Shown: positions 14,640-24,503 of the stretch, piece by piece
Numbering within the stretch: position 1 is the first letter of the stretch
How the letters are laid out: every line of letters starts with the position of its first letter
Assembly: GCA_002305415.1 (NCBI GenBank)
Contig: DBQX01000107.1
Coordinates: forward strand, 1-37,083
Direction of reading: 5' to 3'
Origin: Actinomycetales bacterium UBA1383
Lineage (GTDB): Bacteria > Actinomycetota > Actinomycetes > Actinomycetales > Actinomycetaceae
DNA length: 37,083 nt
Program-made: the position numbers and the translations under genes
Notes under the pieces: generated by a model
Seen by the model: the letters and a program-made list of their open reading frames with translations, nothing else
Told to the model about the DNA's origin: nothing
The model's database searches: none

Positions 14640-14846
14640 TCAGCGACGGAACTCGTCCCTCACGTCGTCGACCGTGCGCTCGACCGTGCCACCGACGTCG
14701 GCGGCGGCGTTCTTCACGTCGGCCTCGACCTGCTGGGCCTTGCCCTCCGCCTCGAGGCGCTCGTTGTCGGTGAGGTCGCCCCACTCCTCCTTCGCCTTGC
14801 CGCCGAGCTTCTCGGCGCCGTGCTTGATGTCGTCTCCGATACCCAT
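14640..14846 (-). CDS. CsbD-family stress protein
   Basis: 68 residues, charged and Ala-rich, matching the CsbD family: 'MGIGDDIKHGAEKLGGKAKE' then 'EWGDLTDNERLEAEGKAQQV'. The C-terminal third is an amphipathic extension ending 'DDVRDEFRR'. AAAGGA lies 6 nt before the ATG. CsbD proteins are abundant, small and induced by general stress in many bacteria; their biochemical role is not established. It sits alone, divergent from the two-component operon. Confidence 0.85.
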   Translation of the reverse strand: MGIGDDIKHGAEKLGGKAKEEWGDLTDNERLEAEGKAQQVEADVKNAAADVGGTVERTVDDVRDEFRR

Positions 14847-14996
14847 TGTGTGTCCTTTCAGAGAGCGGATGACAGCCCCTGGTGGGTCCGTCATGTAGGA
14901 CCAACGTACTAAGGCCACCCCCGGCGCCGCATTCCGGGACGGGGGAGCCGGCCGCATGCGGAACGGCATCTCCACGTCTCGTCCAGACCTCCTCCA

Positions 14997-15042
14997 CACC
15001 ACCCCGGACTGAGGGGGTGGTGGCCCCGGGGGGTTATCCCCC
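14997..15042. other. two adjacent GC-rich inverted repeats in the csbD/sensor kinase gap
   Basis: CACCACCCC (14997-15005) pairs with GGGGTGGTG (15014-15022), and GGGGG (15029-15033) pairs with CCCCC (15038-15042) around TTAT. They lie 59-104 bp upstream of the predicted leaderless start of the sensor kinase. They would therefore act as DNA sites or as a barrier to transcription rather than in its mRNA. Role unknown. Confidence 0.4.
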
Positions 15043-15088
15043 AGCGAAGTCTCCTGATGGCCCCGTTCTGGCGCGCGCCTCCCGCACC

Positions 15089-15094
15089 TACCCT
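15089..15094 (+). promoter_or_regulatory. -10 box of the two-component operon (leaderless)
   Basis: TACCCT is followed by six bases and then the ATG at 15101. The only SD-like bases (GAGG) end one base before the ATG, too close to work, so leaderless initiation is the best reading. Confidence 0.45.
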
Positions 15095-15100
15095 CGAGGC

Positions 15101-16351
15101 ATGGCAACTGCACCACTCGACCGGCGGCCGGCCGTCTCCGGCATCCTGCCGGGGGCGGCGAACGTCCTCGTCTCCTTCGCCCTCTCGCTCTCCTGGGGAA
15201 TCGCACTGATCGTGCTGGTCTCGGTGGGAGTCGGGCTGATCCCCGTCTTCGGCGCCGGCCTCTTCATGCTGCTCGGCGTGGCGTGGCTGGTCCGCCTCGT
15301 GCTCCAGGCTGAGCGCTCGCGCGCCCGCGCCGTCTACGACCTGCCCATCCCCGACCTCACCACCTGGCCGACGCAACCGGCGGACGGTGCCTTCCGCCGG
15401 GCCCTGCGTCCTGTGACCAACGGGGAGTACTGGCGCGGCTTCGCCCACCACGCGATCAAGATGCTCCTCGGGCTCGCGGCCGGCAGCGCGTTCCTCTGGC
15501 TCGCCTCCACCGGTCTCGCGGGCCTCGCCACGCCCTTCACCGGCGCCACGTCCTTCTCCCTCCTGCCCGCCTGGGACCTGCTGCCCTGGTGGGCGTTCGT
15601 CGCCGGCGTCCTGCTGCTCGCCCTGGCCGCCCTCGCGATGTGGGCGGCGGTCCTGATCGATCGCAGCCTGGACGCCGCGATGCTCTCCGTGCCCGCCGAG
15701 CAGCTCCAGCGGCAGGTCATCGCCCTGGCCGACGCCCGCGACGGCGCCGAACGCGCCGCGGAGGCCGAGCGGCAGCGGATCGAGCGGGACCTGCACGACG
15801 GCGCCCAGCCCCGCCTCGTCAACCTCGCCATGACCCTGGGGATGGCCCGCGCCAAGCTCGACACGGATCCGGAGGCCGCCCGCGCCATGATCGACGAGGC
15901 CCACACCGAGGCCAAGGCGGCCGTGAACGACCTCCGCCAGATCGCCCGCGGGATCCACCCGGCCGTGCTCACGGACCGGGGCCTCGACGCCGCGCTCTCC
16001 GCCCTGGCCGCGCAGTCGCCGGTCCCGGTGGTCGTGCGGGTGGACCTGGCCGAACGCCTGCCCCGGGCGACCGAGTCGGTGGCCTACTTCGTCGTCGCCG
16101 AGGCGCTGACGAATGTCGCGAAGCACTCGCACGCCACGAGCGCCCAGGTGGTCGTGACCCGCGCGGGTGACCGCGCCCGGATCACGGTGTTCGACAACGG
16201 CGTGGGCGGCGCACACATCGCCACCGGCACCGACTCCACGGGCCTGGCGGGCCTGCATGAGCGTGTCCGGTCCGCGCAGGGCACCCTCTCGATCCAGTCG
16301 CCCGCGGGCGGCCCCACCGTCCTCACCGTGGAGCTCCCGTGCGCCTCATGA
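15101..16351 (+). CDS. sensor histidine kinase (NarL-type, HisKA_3)
   Basis: 416 residues. Four hydrophobic segments form two pairs (about 15-40 and 42-68; about 118-145 and 161-186), making a membrane sensor domain with no large outside loop. A short coiled coil (195-225) leads to the HisKA_3 dimerisation helix with phospho-acceptor His232 in 'RIERDLHDGAQPRLVNLAM'. The HATPase domain has the N box 'VVAEALTNVAKHSHA' (Asn338), 'VFDNGVGG' and 'GLAGLHERVRS'. It autophosphorylates and passes phosphate to the regulator encoded next. The stimulus is unknown. Intramembrane-sensing kinases of this shape often respond to cell-envelope stress, which would suit the third gene of the operon. Confidence 0.92.
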   Translation: MATAPLDRRPAVSGILPGAANVLVSFALSLSWGIALIVLVSVGVGLIPVFGAGLFMLLGVAWLVRLVLQAERSRARAVYDLPIPDLTTWPTQPADGAFRRALRPVTNGEYWRGFAHHAIKMLLGLAAGSAFLWLASTGLAGLATPFTGATSFSLLPAWDLLPWWAFVAGVLLLALAALAMWAAVLIDRSLDAAMLSVPAEQLQRQVIALADARDGAERAAEAERQRIERDLHDGAQPRLVNLAMTLGMARAKLDTDPEAARAMIDEAHTEAKAAVNDLRQIARGIHPAVLTDRGLDAALSALAAQSPVPVVVRVDLAERLPRATESVAYFVVAEALTNVAKHSHATSAQVVVTRAGDRARITVFDNGVGGAHIATGTDSTGLAGLHERVRSAQGTLSIQSPAGGPTVLTVELPCAS

Positions 16352-16983
16352 TCGCCGAGGACTCGGTCCTCCTCCGCGCGGGCCTCGAGCGCCTGCTGAC
16401 CGACGCCGGACACGAGGTGGTGGGCTCCACCGGCAGGGCGGACGACATCGTCCCGCTCGCCACCAGCCTGCGCCCCGACCTCGCGATCATCGACGTCCGG
16501 ATGCCGCCCACCTTCACGGACGAGGGCATCCGCGCCGCCGTGGAACTCCGCCAGCGGTTCGGTGACCTGGCCGTGCTGGTGCTGAGCCAGTACGTCGAGG
16601 AGCGCTACGCCTCCGAGCTGATCGCCAGTTCCACGAAGGGGCTCGGCTACCTGCTGAAGGAACGCGTGGCCGACGTCGACGAGTTCCTCGCCGCGGTCGG
16701 GGCGGTCGCCACCGGCGGGACCGCGCTCGACCCCGAGGTGGTGGCCCAGATCGTTGTCCGCTCCCGGAAACGTGACGACCTCTCCCAGCTCACCCCCCGC
16801 GAGCGCGACGTGCTCCACCTGATGGCCGAGGGCCGGTCCAACTCGGCCATCGCGCAGGCACTCTTCATCTCCGAGGGATCGGTCGAGAAGCACGTGTCCG
16901 CCATCTTCACCAAGCTGGGCCTCCACCCGGCCGACTCCGAGAATCGCCGCGTCATGGCGGTCCTGCGCTACCTCGAATCCTGA
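16339..16983 (+). CDS. NarL/LuxR-family response regulator
   Basis: 214 residues. The receiver domain has the acidic pocket 'IAEDSVLLRAG', phospho-acceptor Asp52 in 'LAIIDVRMPP' and the conserved Lys in 'GLGYLLKERV'. A LuxR-type helix-turn-helix follows ('LTPRERDVLHLMAEGRSN', 'SEGSVEKHVSAIFTKLGL'). The GTG start overlaps the kinase gene by 13 nt and gives the usual 'MRLMIAEDS' first strand; the ATG at 16348 would cut that strand. It is the cognate partner of the upstream kinase. The atypical 'VRMPPTFTDEGIRAA' loop is common in the actinobacterial branch. Confidence 0.93.
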   Translation: MRLMIAEDSVLLRAGLERLLTDAGHEVVGSTGRADDIVPLATSLRPDLAIIDVRMPPTFTDEGIRAAVELRQRFGDLAVLVLSQYVEERYASELIASSTKGLGYLLKERVADVDEFLAAVGAVATGGTALDPEVVAQIVVRSRKRDDLSQLTPRERDVLHLMAEGRSNSAIAQALFISEGSVEKHVSAIFTKLGLHPADSENRRVMAVLRYLES

Positions 16984-16992
16984 GGAGGAACC

Positions 16993-18009
16993 ATGTCCAC
17001 CACACCGAACGGCCCGGCCTCGTGGGGCCAGCAACCTCCACCTGGCCAGTACGGCCCCGCCCCACAGCCGTGGCCCGGGGGCTCACCCGCCCCGGCCTAT
17101 GGCCCCCAGGGGTATCCGACGCCGACGCCCACGCCTCCGCCGCCCATGCCGCCCGTTCCGGGCCAGGTGCGCCCCCGCTCCACGGGCCTGCGCGCCGCCA
17201 TCATCACAGCGGGCGCGGTCGTCGCCGTCTTCGGGCTGGCCGGCGCGACCACCACCGCCATCGCGCGGACCCACGACTTCCCGGTCACCTCGCTGGCGGA
17301 TTCCGTCGCCACGAACGGGATCTCCGCGATCGAGATCCGCTCCGGCATGGGCGACGTCACCGTGGTCACGGGCACCGGCCAGAGCATCGAGTACGAACTG
17401 ACCGCCCGGGGGGCGCGGACGGCCGAGGATCTCGTCACGCGGGACGGCAGTACCCTCGTCTTCGACACCCGCCGGGACGGCGACCGCTGGGACTGGGGCT
17501 TCGGCTGGCCCGGCTGGGACGACGACCAGCGGATCATCATCACCGTGCCGGCGCGGCTCGTGCCGGACCTCACGCTGGACGCGGGTACCGGTGAGGTGAC
17601 GATCGCCGGCGACTTCGGCGACGTCGAGCTCCACGCGGGAGTTGGCGACGTCACCCTGTCCGGCACCGCCGCCTCGCTGCGCATCGACTCCGGCGTCGGC
17701 AGGGTCCGCGCCGACGCCGCCACCGACGGTCCCGTGGTGGTCACGGGGGGTGTCGGGGAGGCCATCGTCGACCTCGGGACGACGACGGCGCCCGAGTCCG
17801 TCACGCTGGACGCCGGCGTGGGCTCGGTCCAGCTGCTCCTGCCCCCACTCACGCGAGGCTACGACGTGCGGGTGGACGGCGGGATCGGCGAGGTGCTGCG
17901 GGGTGAGCCCCAGGCGGACCCCGCGGGCGTGGACGCCGGACCGGTCCCCGTCACCATCCGGGGCGGCGTTGGTGAGGTCGTCGTCGGGACGTCGGTCGCC
18001 AGCCACTGA
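16993..18009 (+). CDS. membrane-anchored DUF4097-like beta-repeat protein
   Basis: 338 residues. Residues 1-62 are a Pro/Gly/Gln-rich cytoplasmic tail, one membrane helix spans about 66-90, and the rest is an outside domain of short beta repeats. Many strands follow a G-x-G-[DEX]-V pattern ('MGDVTVVTG', 'TGEVTIAG', 'VGDVTLSG', 'VGRVRAD', 'GVGEAIVD', 'GIGEVLRG', 'GVGEVVVG'), as in a stacked beta-helix. AGGAGGA lies just before the ATG, 9 nt after the response regulator. Related domains occur in LiaF/DUF4097 proteins linked to envelope-stress systems. It may modulate the kinase or be its target; this is inferred from the operon. Confidence 0.75.
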   Translation: MSTTPNGPASWGQQPPPGQYGPAPQPWPGGSPAPAYGPQGYPTPTPTPPPPMPPVPGQVRPRSTGLRAAIITAGAVVAVFGLAGATTTAIARTHDFPVTSLADSVATNGISAIEIRSGMGDVTVVTGTGQSIEYELTARGARTAEDLVTRDGSTLVFDTRRDGDRWDWGFGWPGWDDDQRIIITVPARLVPDLTLDAGTGEVTIAGDFGDVELHAGVGDVTLSGTAASLRIDSGVGRVRADAATDGPVVVTGGVGEAIVDLGTTTAPESVTLDAGVGSVQLLLPPLTRGYDVRVDGGIGEVLRGEPQADPAGVDAGPVPVTIRGGVGEVVVGTSVASH

Positions 18010-18023
18010 CCGGGTGTACCGGA

Positions 18024-18053
18024 AGGAGGGGCGGGCACGTGCCCGCCCCTCCT
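18024..18053. terminator. 30-bp perfect palindrome between convergent operons (bidirectional terminator)
   Basis: The sequence from AGGAGGGGCGGGCAC to its exact complement is fully symmetrical about 18038/18039. It separates the stop of the DUF4097-like gene (18009) from the stop of clpC (18066). The stem is very stable, but neither strand has a long T-run. Confidence 0.75.
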
Positions 18054-18065
18054 CGCCGTCCGCCG

Positions 18066-20672
<2,607 letters not shown>

Positions 20673-20706
20673 GATCTCTCCTCACGCGGCGGGTGGCCTT
20701 CACTGG

Positions 20707-20754
20707 ATGCTAACCGCGGGCTCCCCCAACCACTGCCCGTGTTCGCCACAGGCG
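20707..20754 (-). promoter_or_regulatory. clpC promoter with a ClgR-like CGC-N5-GCG site
   Basis: A -10 TAGCAT is read on the minus strand at 20707-20712. About 30-40 bp upstream of it, CGC-N5-GCG (20744-20754) reads CGCCTGTGGCGAAC on the minus strand. It matches the core of the ClgR box that activates clp genes in Actinobacteria, though the central A of the consensus is missing. The position suits an activator. Confidence 0.4.
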
Positions 20755-20760
20755 TGAGGC

Positions 20761-21186
20761 TCAGAGCTCCAGCAGGATCGTGACCGGTCCGTCCGCGTGG
20801 ATGTCGATGTCCATCATCGCCCCGAACCTGCCGGTGGCGACCTCCAGGCCGCGGGCCCGCATCTCCTCCGCCACCGCCTCGACGAGCGGCTCCGCCACGG
20901 GACCGGGCGCGGCCTGCGTCCAGCCCGGACGCCGGCCCTTGCGGGTGTCGCCGTAGAGGGTGAACTGCGAGATCACGAGGATCGGGGCGCCGGCGTCCAC
21001 GCAGGACAGCTCACCCCGGAGGATCCGGAGGTCCGCGATCTTGCGCGCCATCGCCCGGGCCGTGGCGACGTCGTCGCTGTGGGTGACCCCGATCAGCGCC
21101 ACGAGCCCGGGGCGGCCGATCCGCCCCACCAGCTCGCCGGCCACACTCACCTGCGCGTGGTGCACGCGCTGCACGACGGCGCGCAT
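20761..21186 (-). CDS. dtd: D-aminoacyl-tRNA deacylase
   Basis: 141 residues. It hydrolyses D-amino acids and glycine from mischarged tRNA. It begins 'MRAVVQRVHHAQVSV' and holds the active-site 'ISQFTLYGDTRKGRRPG' segment and the Gly-cisPro motif in 'ADGPVTILLEL'. The usual Asn before this motif (NxGPVT) is Ala here, a minor departure. The ATG at 21186 overlaps the upstream stop (TGATG) with GGAGG 5 nt before; two GTG codons just upstream are less likely starts. It is coupled to the DUF2516 gene. Confidence 0.92.
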   Translation of the reverse strand: MRAVVQRVHHAQVSVAGELVGRIGRPGLVALIGVTHSDDVATARAMARKIADLRILRGELSCVDAGAPILVISQFTLYGDTRKGRRPGWTQAAPGPVAEPLVEAVAEEMRARGLEVATGRFGAMMDIDIHADGPVTILLEL

Positions 21187-21494
21187 CACCACCTCCCCCG
21201 GCGCAGGTTCGTCAGCGCCGGCCGCACGTCCGCGAAGTAGACCCCGGCGGGCACCGCGACGAGCATCGTGCCGAACAGCCCGAACCCCAGCCCCGTCACG
21301 GGCAGGGAGAGGATCCCGAGCAGCACCATGACCCCCAGGAGCACGAGCCAGAAGGTCCTGGTCCGCTTGAACGCGGCCACGTAGGCGGGAGCGGGATGGC
21401 GGAGGGCGTCCACGAAGGCGGCCAGCTCAAGCGCCAGCATGCCCAGGGCGAGCAGCCAGTAGAGCCCGAACTGCAGGTTCGCGAGCCATGACAT
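21186..21494 (-). CDS. DUF2516 family small membrane protein
   Basis: 102 residues with three hydrophobic segments: about 9-30 ('FGLYWLLALGMLALELAAFV'), 47-65 ('TFWLVLLGVMVLLGILSL') and 68-86. The C-terminus is Arg-rich ('VRPALTNLRRGRW'). It resembles the actinobacterial DUF2516 family, which has no known function. Its stop overlaps the dtd start. It appears to be transcribed leaderless from TACGCT six bases before the ATG. Confidence 0.75.
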   Translation of the reverse strand: MSWLANLQFGLYWLLALGMLALELAAFVDALRHPAPAYVAAFKRTRTFWLVLLGVMVLLGILSLPVTGLGFGLFGTMLVAVPAGVYFADVRPALTNLRRGRW

Positions 21495-21500
21495 GGCACG

Positions 21501-21522
21501 AGCGTAACCTGCCGTGCATCAT
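21501..21522. promoter_or_regulatory. back-to-back -10 boxes of a divergent pair
   Basis: Only 34 bp separate the DUF2516 and Rieske starts. On the minus strand TACGCT (21501-21506) lies six bases before the ATG at 21494. On the plus strand CATCAT (21517-21522) lies six bases before the ATG at 21529; TAACCT (21505-21510) is an alternative. The two promoters share their DNA, so they probably interfere with each other. Confidence 0.4.
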
Positions 21523-21528
21523 TGACCC

Positions 21529-21933
21529 ATGAGCCAGTCCACGCCCACGCGGCGCACGGTCCTCCTCTCCGCCGCCCTGGGTGCGGTGGCCGCGCCCGCG
21601 CTCGCGGCGTGTGGCGGTGGCACGCCGGAGGCCACGCCCACCTCCGGCGAGGTCCTCGCCGCCCTCGACGACCTCGAGGACGGGGTCGCGACCGTCGTGA
21701 CCACGGCGGCGGGGACGCCTGTGGTGCTGACGCGCTCCGGTGACACGGTCTCCGCCCTGTCCGGCGTCTGCACCCACCAGGGGTGCGTGGTGCGCAACAA
21801 CGGCGTGAACCTGCTGTGCCCCTGCCACTCCTCCGAGTTCGGCTTCGACGGCGGCGTGCTCAAGGGCCCCGCCAGCGAGCCCCTGCCGCCGGTCCCCGTC
21901 GCCGTCCAGGACGGGAACGTGGTCACGGCCTGA
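21529..21933 (+). CDS. Rieske [2Fe-2S] lipoprotein, Tat-exported
   Basis: 134 residues. The N-terminus has a twin-arginine motif (TRRTVLLSA), a hydrophobic stretch and a lipobox LAAC (Cys about 28), so it should be exported folded and lipid-anchored outside. The Rieske fold follows, with cluster ligands 'CTHQGC' and 'CPCHSSEF', and a C-terminal 'VAVQDGNVVTA'. It is much smaller than the cytochrome bc1 Rieske subunit and has no bc1 genes nearby, so it is probably a soluble-domain electron carrier of unknown partner. Its last 11 bases overlap the end of the opposite ygfZ gene. Confidence 0.88.
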   Translation: MSQSTPTRRTVLLSAALGAVAAPALAACGGGTPEATPTSGEVLAALDDLEDGVATVVTTAAGTPVVLTRSGDTVSALSGVCTHQGCVVRNNGVNLLCPCHSSEFGFDGGVLKGPASEPLPPVPVAVQDGNVVTA

Positions 21934-23020
21934 GACGCCGCCGCAGCTCGCTCCCGGGCCGGCTCTCGGGCGTCGCCGTCGACCTCCCGTCAGGCGGCAC
22001 GATGACCTCCTGGCTCGCTGCCACCGCGGTGGCACCCGCGCGCACCGTGAGGGTGGCCCCGGCGTCCAGCGAGCGCTTCACCACCGCCAGCGCCACCGGG
22101 CCGAGTTCGTGGTGCCGCGCGGCGGAGGTCACCCGCCCCACCTCGCGCGCGCCGGCGGCGACCACGTCGCCGGGCTCCGGCAGCACGTCGGCTGAGCCGT
22201 CGAGGTGCAGGAACACCAGCCGCCGTGGGGGCCGGCCCAGGTTGACCACCCGTGCGACCGTCTCCTGGCCCCGATAGCAGCCCTTCGCGAGGTGGACCGC
22301 GGTGCGGAGCCAGTCGAGCTCGTGCGGGATGGTCCGTTCGTCGGTCTCGCGCACGAGGCGTGGGCGCCAGGCGGCGATCCGGGCCGCCTCCAGCGCCCAG
22401 AGCCCCACCAGCGTCCCGCCGCCCGCGATCCACACGCCGGCGACCTCCTCCAGCCGTGCCCGCTCGACCAGCGAGAGTCGCAGGGACCAGTCCCGGCCGG
22501 GGTGCTCGTCGTCGGCGACGCCGTAGCGGGCCCCCGTCGTCCGGGGCCACGGGTCCTGCCAGCCGACCACCTCCCAGTCCTCCCCGCCGCCGCGGGTCCG
22601 GCCTACGACGGCGATGTCGGCGCGCTCCGAGACCTCCACCCGGGCGGCGAAACGCATCGACTGGAGGAAGGCGAGGAGCGGGGCGGCGCGGCCGGGGTCG
22701 GTGACCAGCCAGGCACGGGTCCCGTCGTCCACGAGCGCGACCGCGTGCTCCACCTGTCCGTGCGGGGACAGGATGAGGGCCTCCGTGGGGACGCCGGGCG
22801 CGAGGGCGGCGAGGTGCTGGGACGTGAACGCGTGCAGCCAGCTCAGGCGGTCCGGGCCGGCGACGGTGACCACCTCGAGCTGGGCGAGGTCGACGAGGCC
22901 GCGGCCCGACTCGAGGGCACGCGCCTCGGCGACCGGGTTGCCGTAGTGCCAGGCGACGGCGTCGTCGGGCGCGGGAGCGGCCACCACGCCACGCGGCAGC
23001 AGGGGGCTGGCCACGCTCAC
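21923..23020 (-). CDS. ygfZ: folate-binding YgfZ/IbaG-type Fe-S cluster assembly factor
   Basis: 365 residues of the GcvT-like folate-binding family. The signature is 'KGCYRGQETVARVVNLG', with the conserved Cys of the KGCYxGQE motif. An earlier segment 'LSWLHAFTSQHLAALAPGVP' matches the tetrahydrofolate-binding N-terminal domain. YgfZ helps assemble or repair some [4Fe-4S] enzymes; several in this window (the FAD/Fe-S dehydrogenase, the FeoC-like protein) carry clusters. The GTG start overlaps the stop of the upstream nitrobindin-like gene (GTGA). A second GTG at 23014 with GGAG 5 nt before is an alternative. Confidence 0.88.
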   Translation of the reverse strand: MSVASPLLPRGVVAAPAPDDAVAWHYGNPVAEARALESGRGLVDLAQLEVVTVAGPDRLSWLHAFTSQHLAALAPGVPTEALILSPHGQVEHAVALVDDGTRAWLVTDPGRAAPLLAFLQSMRFAARVEVSERADIAVVGRTRGGGEDWEVVGWQDPWPRTTGARYGVADDEHPGRDWSLRLSLVERARLEEVAGVWIAGGGTLVGLWALEAARIAAWRPRLVRETDERTIPHELDWLRTAVHLAKGCYRGQETVARVVNLGRPPRRLVFLHLDGSADVLPEPGDVVAAGAREVGRVTSAARHHELGPVALAVVKRSLDAGATLTVRAGATAVAASQEVIVPPDGRSTATPESRPGSELRRRLRP

Positions 23021-23592
23021 TCCGTCCGTGACAGGCGGCCGGAGGCGTAGGACCCGAGGGGCTGCCCGAACGCCGCGAGTTCCTGCACCCACAGGAGGTC
23101 CGAGTCGACGAGCCCGTAGAGGCGGGAGGCAGCCGCGACCGCCGCGCCCCTGGGCGCGGCGACGACGGCGTCCGTCGCCAGGGAGATCCGCGGGCCCTCG
23201 GCCGCCCCCAGGTAGAGGCTGAGCAGCCCGGACGGGTCGGCGCAGACGACCTCCAGCTCCACGCGGGTGCCCTCCTCGGTGGGGGCCGCGGCCACGGGAC
23301 GCCAGTAGCTGGTCTCCGTGGACCACAGCACGTCCTTCACGAGCGCCCGGTAGCCGGCGGCACCGCTCGTCTCGGGCTGGACGGGACCGGAGAGCTCGGG
23401 GTCGGCGAGCCAGATCGTGGTGACGACGCGCAGGTAGGGGCCGCCGTCGTGGTCGACGGTGACCTCCTGGACAACGGTCCGCTCCTCGACGTCCGGCGGG
23501 TAGCCGATCAAGCCGAAGCCGCGCCACGTGCCCACCAGCCACACCAGGGGCCAGAGCTCGGGCGCGAGGTCGTCGCGCAGGGTGAAGGCCAT
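23017..23592 (-). CDS. nitrobindin-like (FABP-family) beta-barrel protein
   Basis: 191 residues. The N-terminal 'WLVGTWRGFGLIGYP' is the GxWxGxG signature of the THAP4/nitrobindin heme-binding barrel, and the C-terminal 'LYGLVDSDLLWVQELAAFGQPL' is the other conserved block. In this family a His near the end of the barrel, in a 'GQPLxxH' setting, is the heme iron ligand. Here the equivalent position reads 'GQPLGSYASGRLSR', with Tyr. Heme or lipid binding is therefore unproven. The gene is coupled to ygfZ. It probably starts leaderless from TAGCCT 7 nt before the ATG. Confidence 0.8.
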   Translation of the reverse strand: MAFTLRDDLAPELWPLVWLVGTWRGFGLIGYPPDVEERTVVQEVTVDHDGGPYLRVVTTIWLADPELSGPVQPETSGAAGYRALVKDVLWSTETSYWRPVAAAPTEEGTRVELEVVCADPSGLLSLYLGAAEGPRISLATDAVVAAPRGAAVAAASRLYGLVDSDLLWVQELAAFGQPLGSYASGRLSRTE

Positions 23593-23599
23593 GCGCCCA

Positions 23600-23605
23600 A
23601 GGCTA
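23600..23605 (-). promoter_or_regulatory. -10 box of the nitrobindin-like/ygfZ operon
   Basis: TAGCCT on the minus strand lies 7 nt before the ATG at 23592. It overlaps the last codons and stop region of the upstream membrane protein gene. No ribosome binding site is present. Confidence 0.4.
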
Positions 23606-23608
23606 ATG

Positions 23609-24394
23609 TCAGCCGAGGGCCTGGGCGAGCAGGTGGACGGCCCCGCCGAGGGTCGCCACGGGCATGAGGGCGGCCGCGAGGGCGGCGCGACGGTACCCGG
23701 ACGCCGGGAACTGGTTGAACATCAGGTGGGAGAGCGCCATGATCCCGCCGCCGACGACGCCGATGAGCACGCCGGGGACCACGCCGACCGAGGGGAGGAG
23801 CGAGCCCACGAGCGTCCCCACCGCGCCGGCGATCACGGCCGCCGCCGTCGCCACCACGGGCCCGGACGCCGGGATGATGGTCGTCATCGCCGCCGCGAGC
23901 AGGCACGCCGCGGAGACCAGCACGACCTCGATCCCGTCGGGCAGGAGGGAGGCGGTCAACCACCCCACCCCGGAGGCGACGACCACGAGCCCGGTGACGG
24001 TGGCGCTGAGGGTCTCCACCAGGCGGGGCCGGCCGTCGCGCCGCACCATCTGGTGCACGAACGCGGCGATGACCCCGGCGGCACCCACGAAGGCGAGCCA
24101 CCCCAGGTCGCGCGTCAGCCACGCGACACCCGTCGCGAGCAGCGCCGTGCCGGCGATGACCACGGAGGAGCCCCGGCGGGACGGGACGTTCACCAGCCGT
24201 GGCCACCCGGTAGCGAACACGAGCGAGATCACGGCAAGGCCCACGGCAACGGCCTCGTCGCCCAGGTATGCCCCCAGCGCGAGGAGGGCGACGCCGACGC
24301 CGGTGACGACGCCGCGGGTGGGGGCCGCCATCATCGTCGCGCCACGAAGGGGCGTGGCCGCCGGGGTGTGGCCCGGCGGGGAGGTGGCTGTCAC
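23609..24394 (-). CDS. conserved multi-pass membrane protein
   Basis: 261 residues with about seven to eight hydrophobic segments, including 'GVVTGVGVALLALGAYLG' near 28-45 and 'GVIAAFVHQMVRRDG'. 'LLAAAMTTIIPASGPV' and 'GVLIGVVGGGIMALSHLMFN' follow. The first 25 residues are Thr/Pro/Ala-rich. I do not recognise a named family with confidence; similar actinobacterial proteins are annotated only as integral membrane proteins or permeases. It starts at a GTG six bases after CACAAT (24401-24406), consistent with a leaderless transcript. It is divergent from glnR by 109 bp and precedes the nitrobindin-like gene by 16 bp. Confidence 0.75.
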   Translation of the reverse strand: MTATSPPGHTPAATPLRGATMMAAPTRGVVTGVGVALLALGAYLGDEAVAVGLAVISLVFATGWPRLVNVPSRRGSSVVIAGTALLATGVAWLTRDLGWLAFVGAAGVIAAFVHQMVRRDGRPRLVETLSATVTGLVVVASGVGWLTASLLPDGIEVVLVSAACLLAAAMTTIIPASGPVVATAAAVIAGAVGTLVGSLLPSVGVVPGVLIGVVGGGIMALSHLMFNQFPASGYRRAALAAALMPVATLGGAVHLLAQALG

Positions 24395-24469
24395 GCCGCC
24401 ATTGTGTCAGAGCGGCGCGGCTGGCGCGGGGACCACGGCGACGACCCGGCCGCCACCGGTCCGCGTTGC

Positions 24470-24475
24470 TAAGGT
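24470..24475 (+). promoter_or_regulatory. -10 box of glnR
   Basis: TAAGGT would start transcription near 24482, leaving a short leader of about 22 nt that contains the strong GGGAGG ribosome binding site. This gene is thus of the conventional type, unlike its leaderless neighbours. Confidence 0.4.
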
Positions 24476-24503
24476 TGGACCGAATTCCGGGAGGGAGGCA
24501 CGT

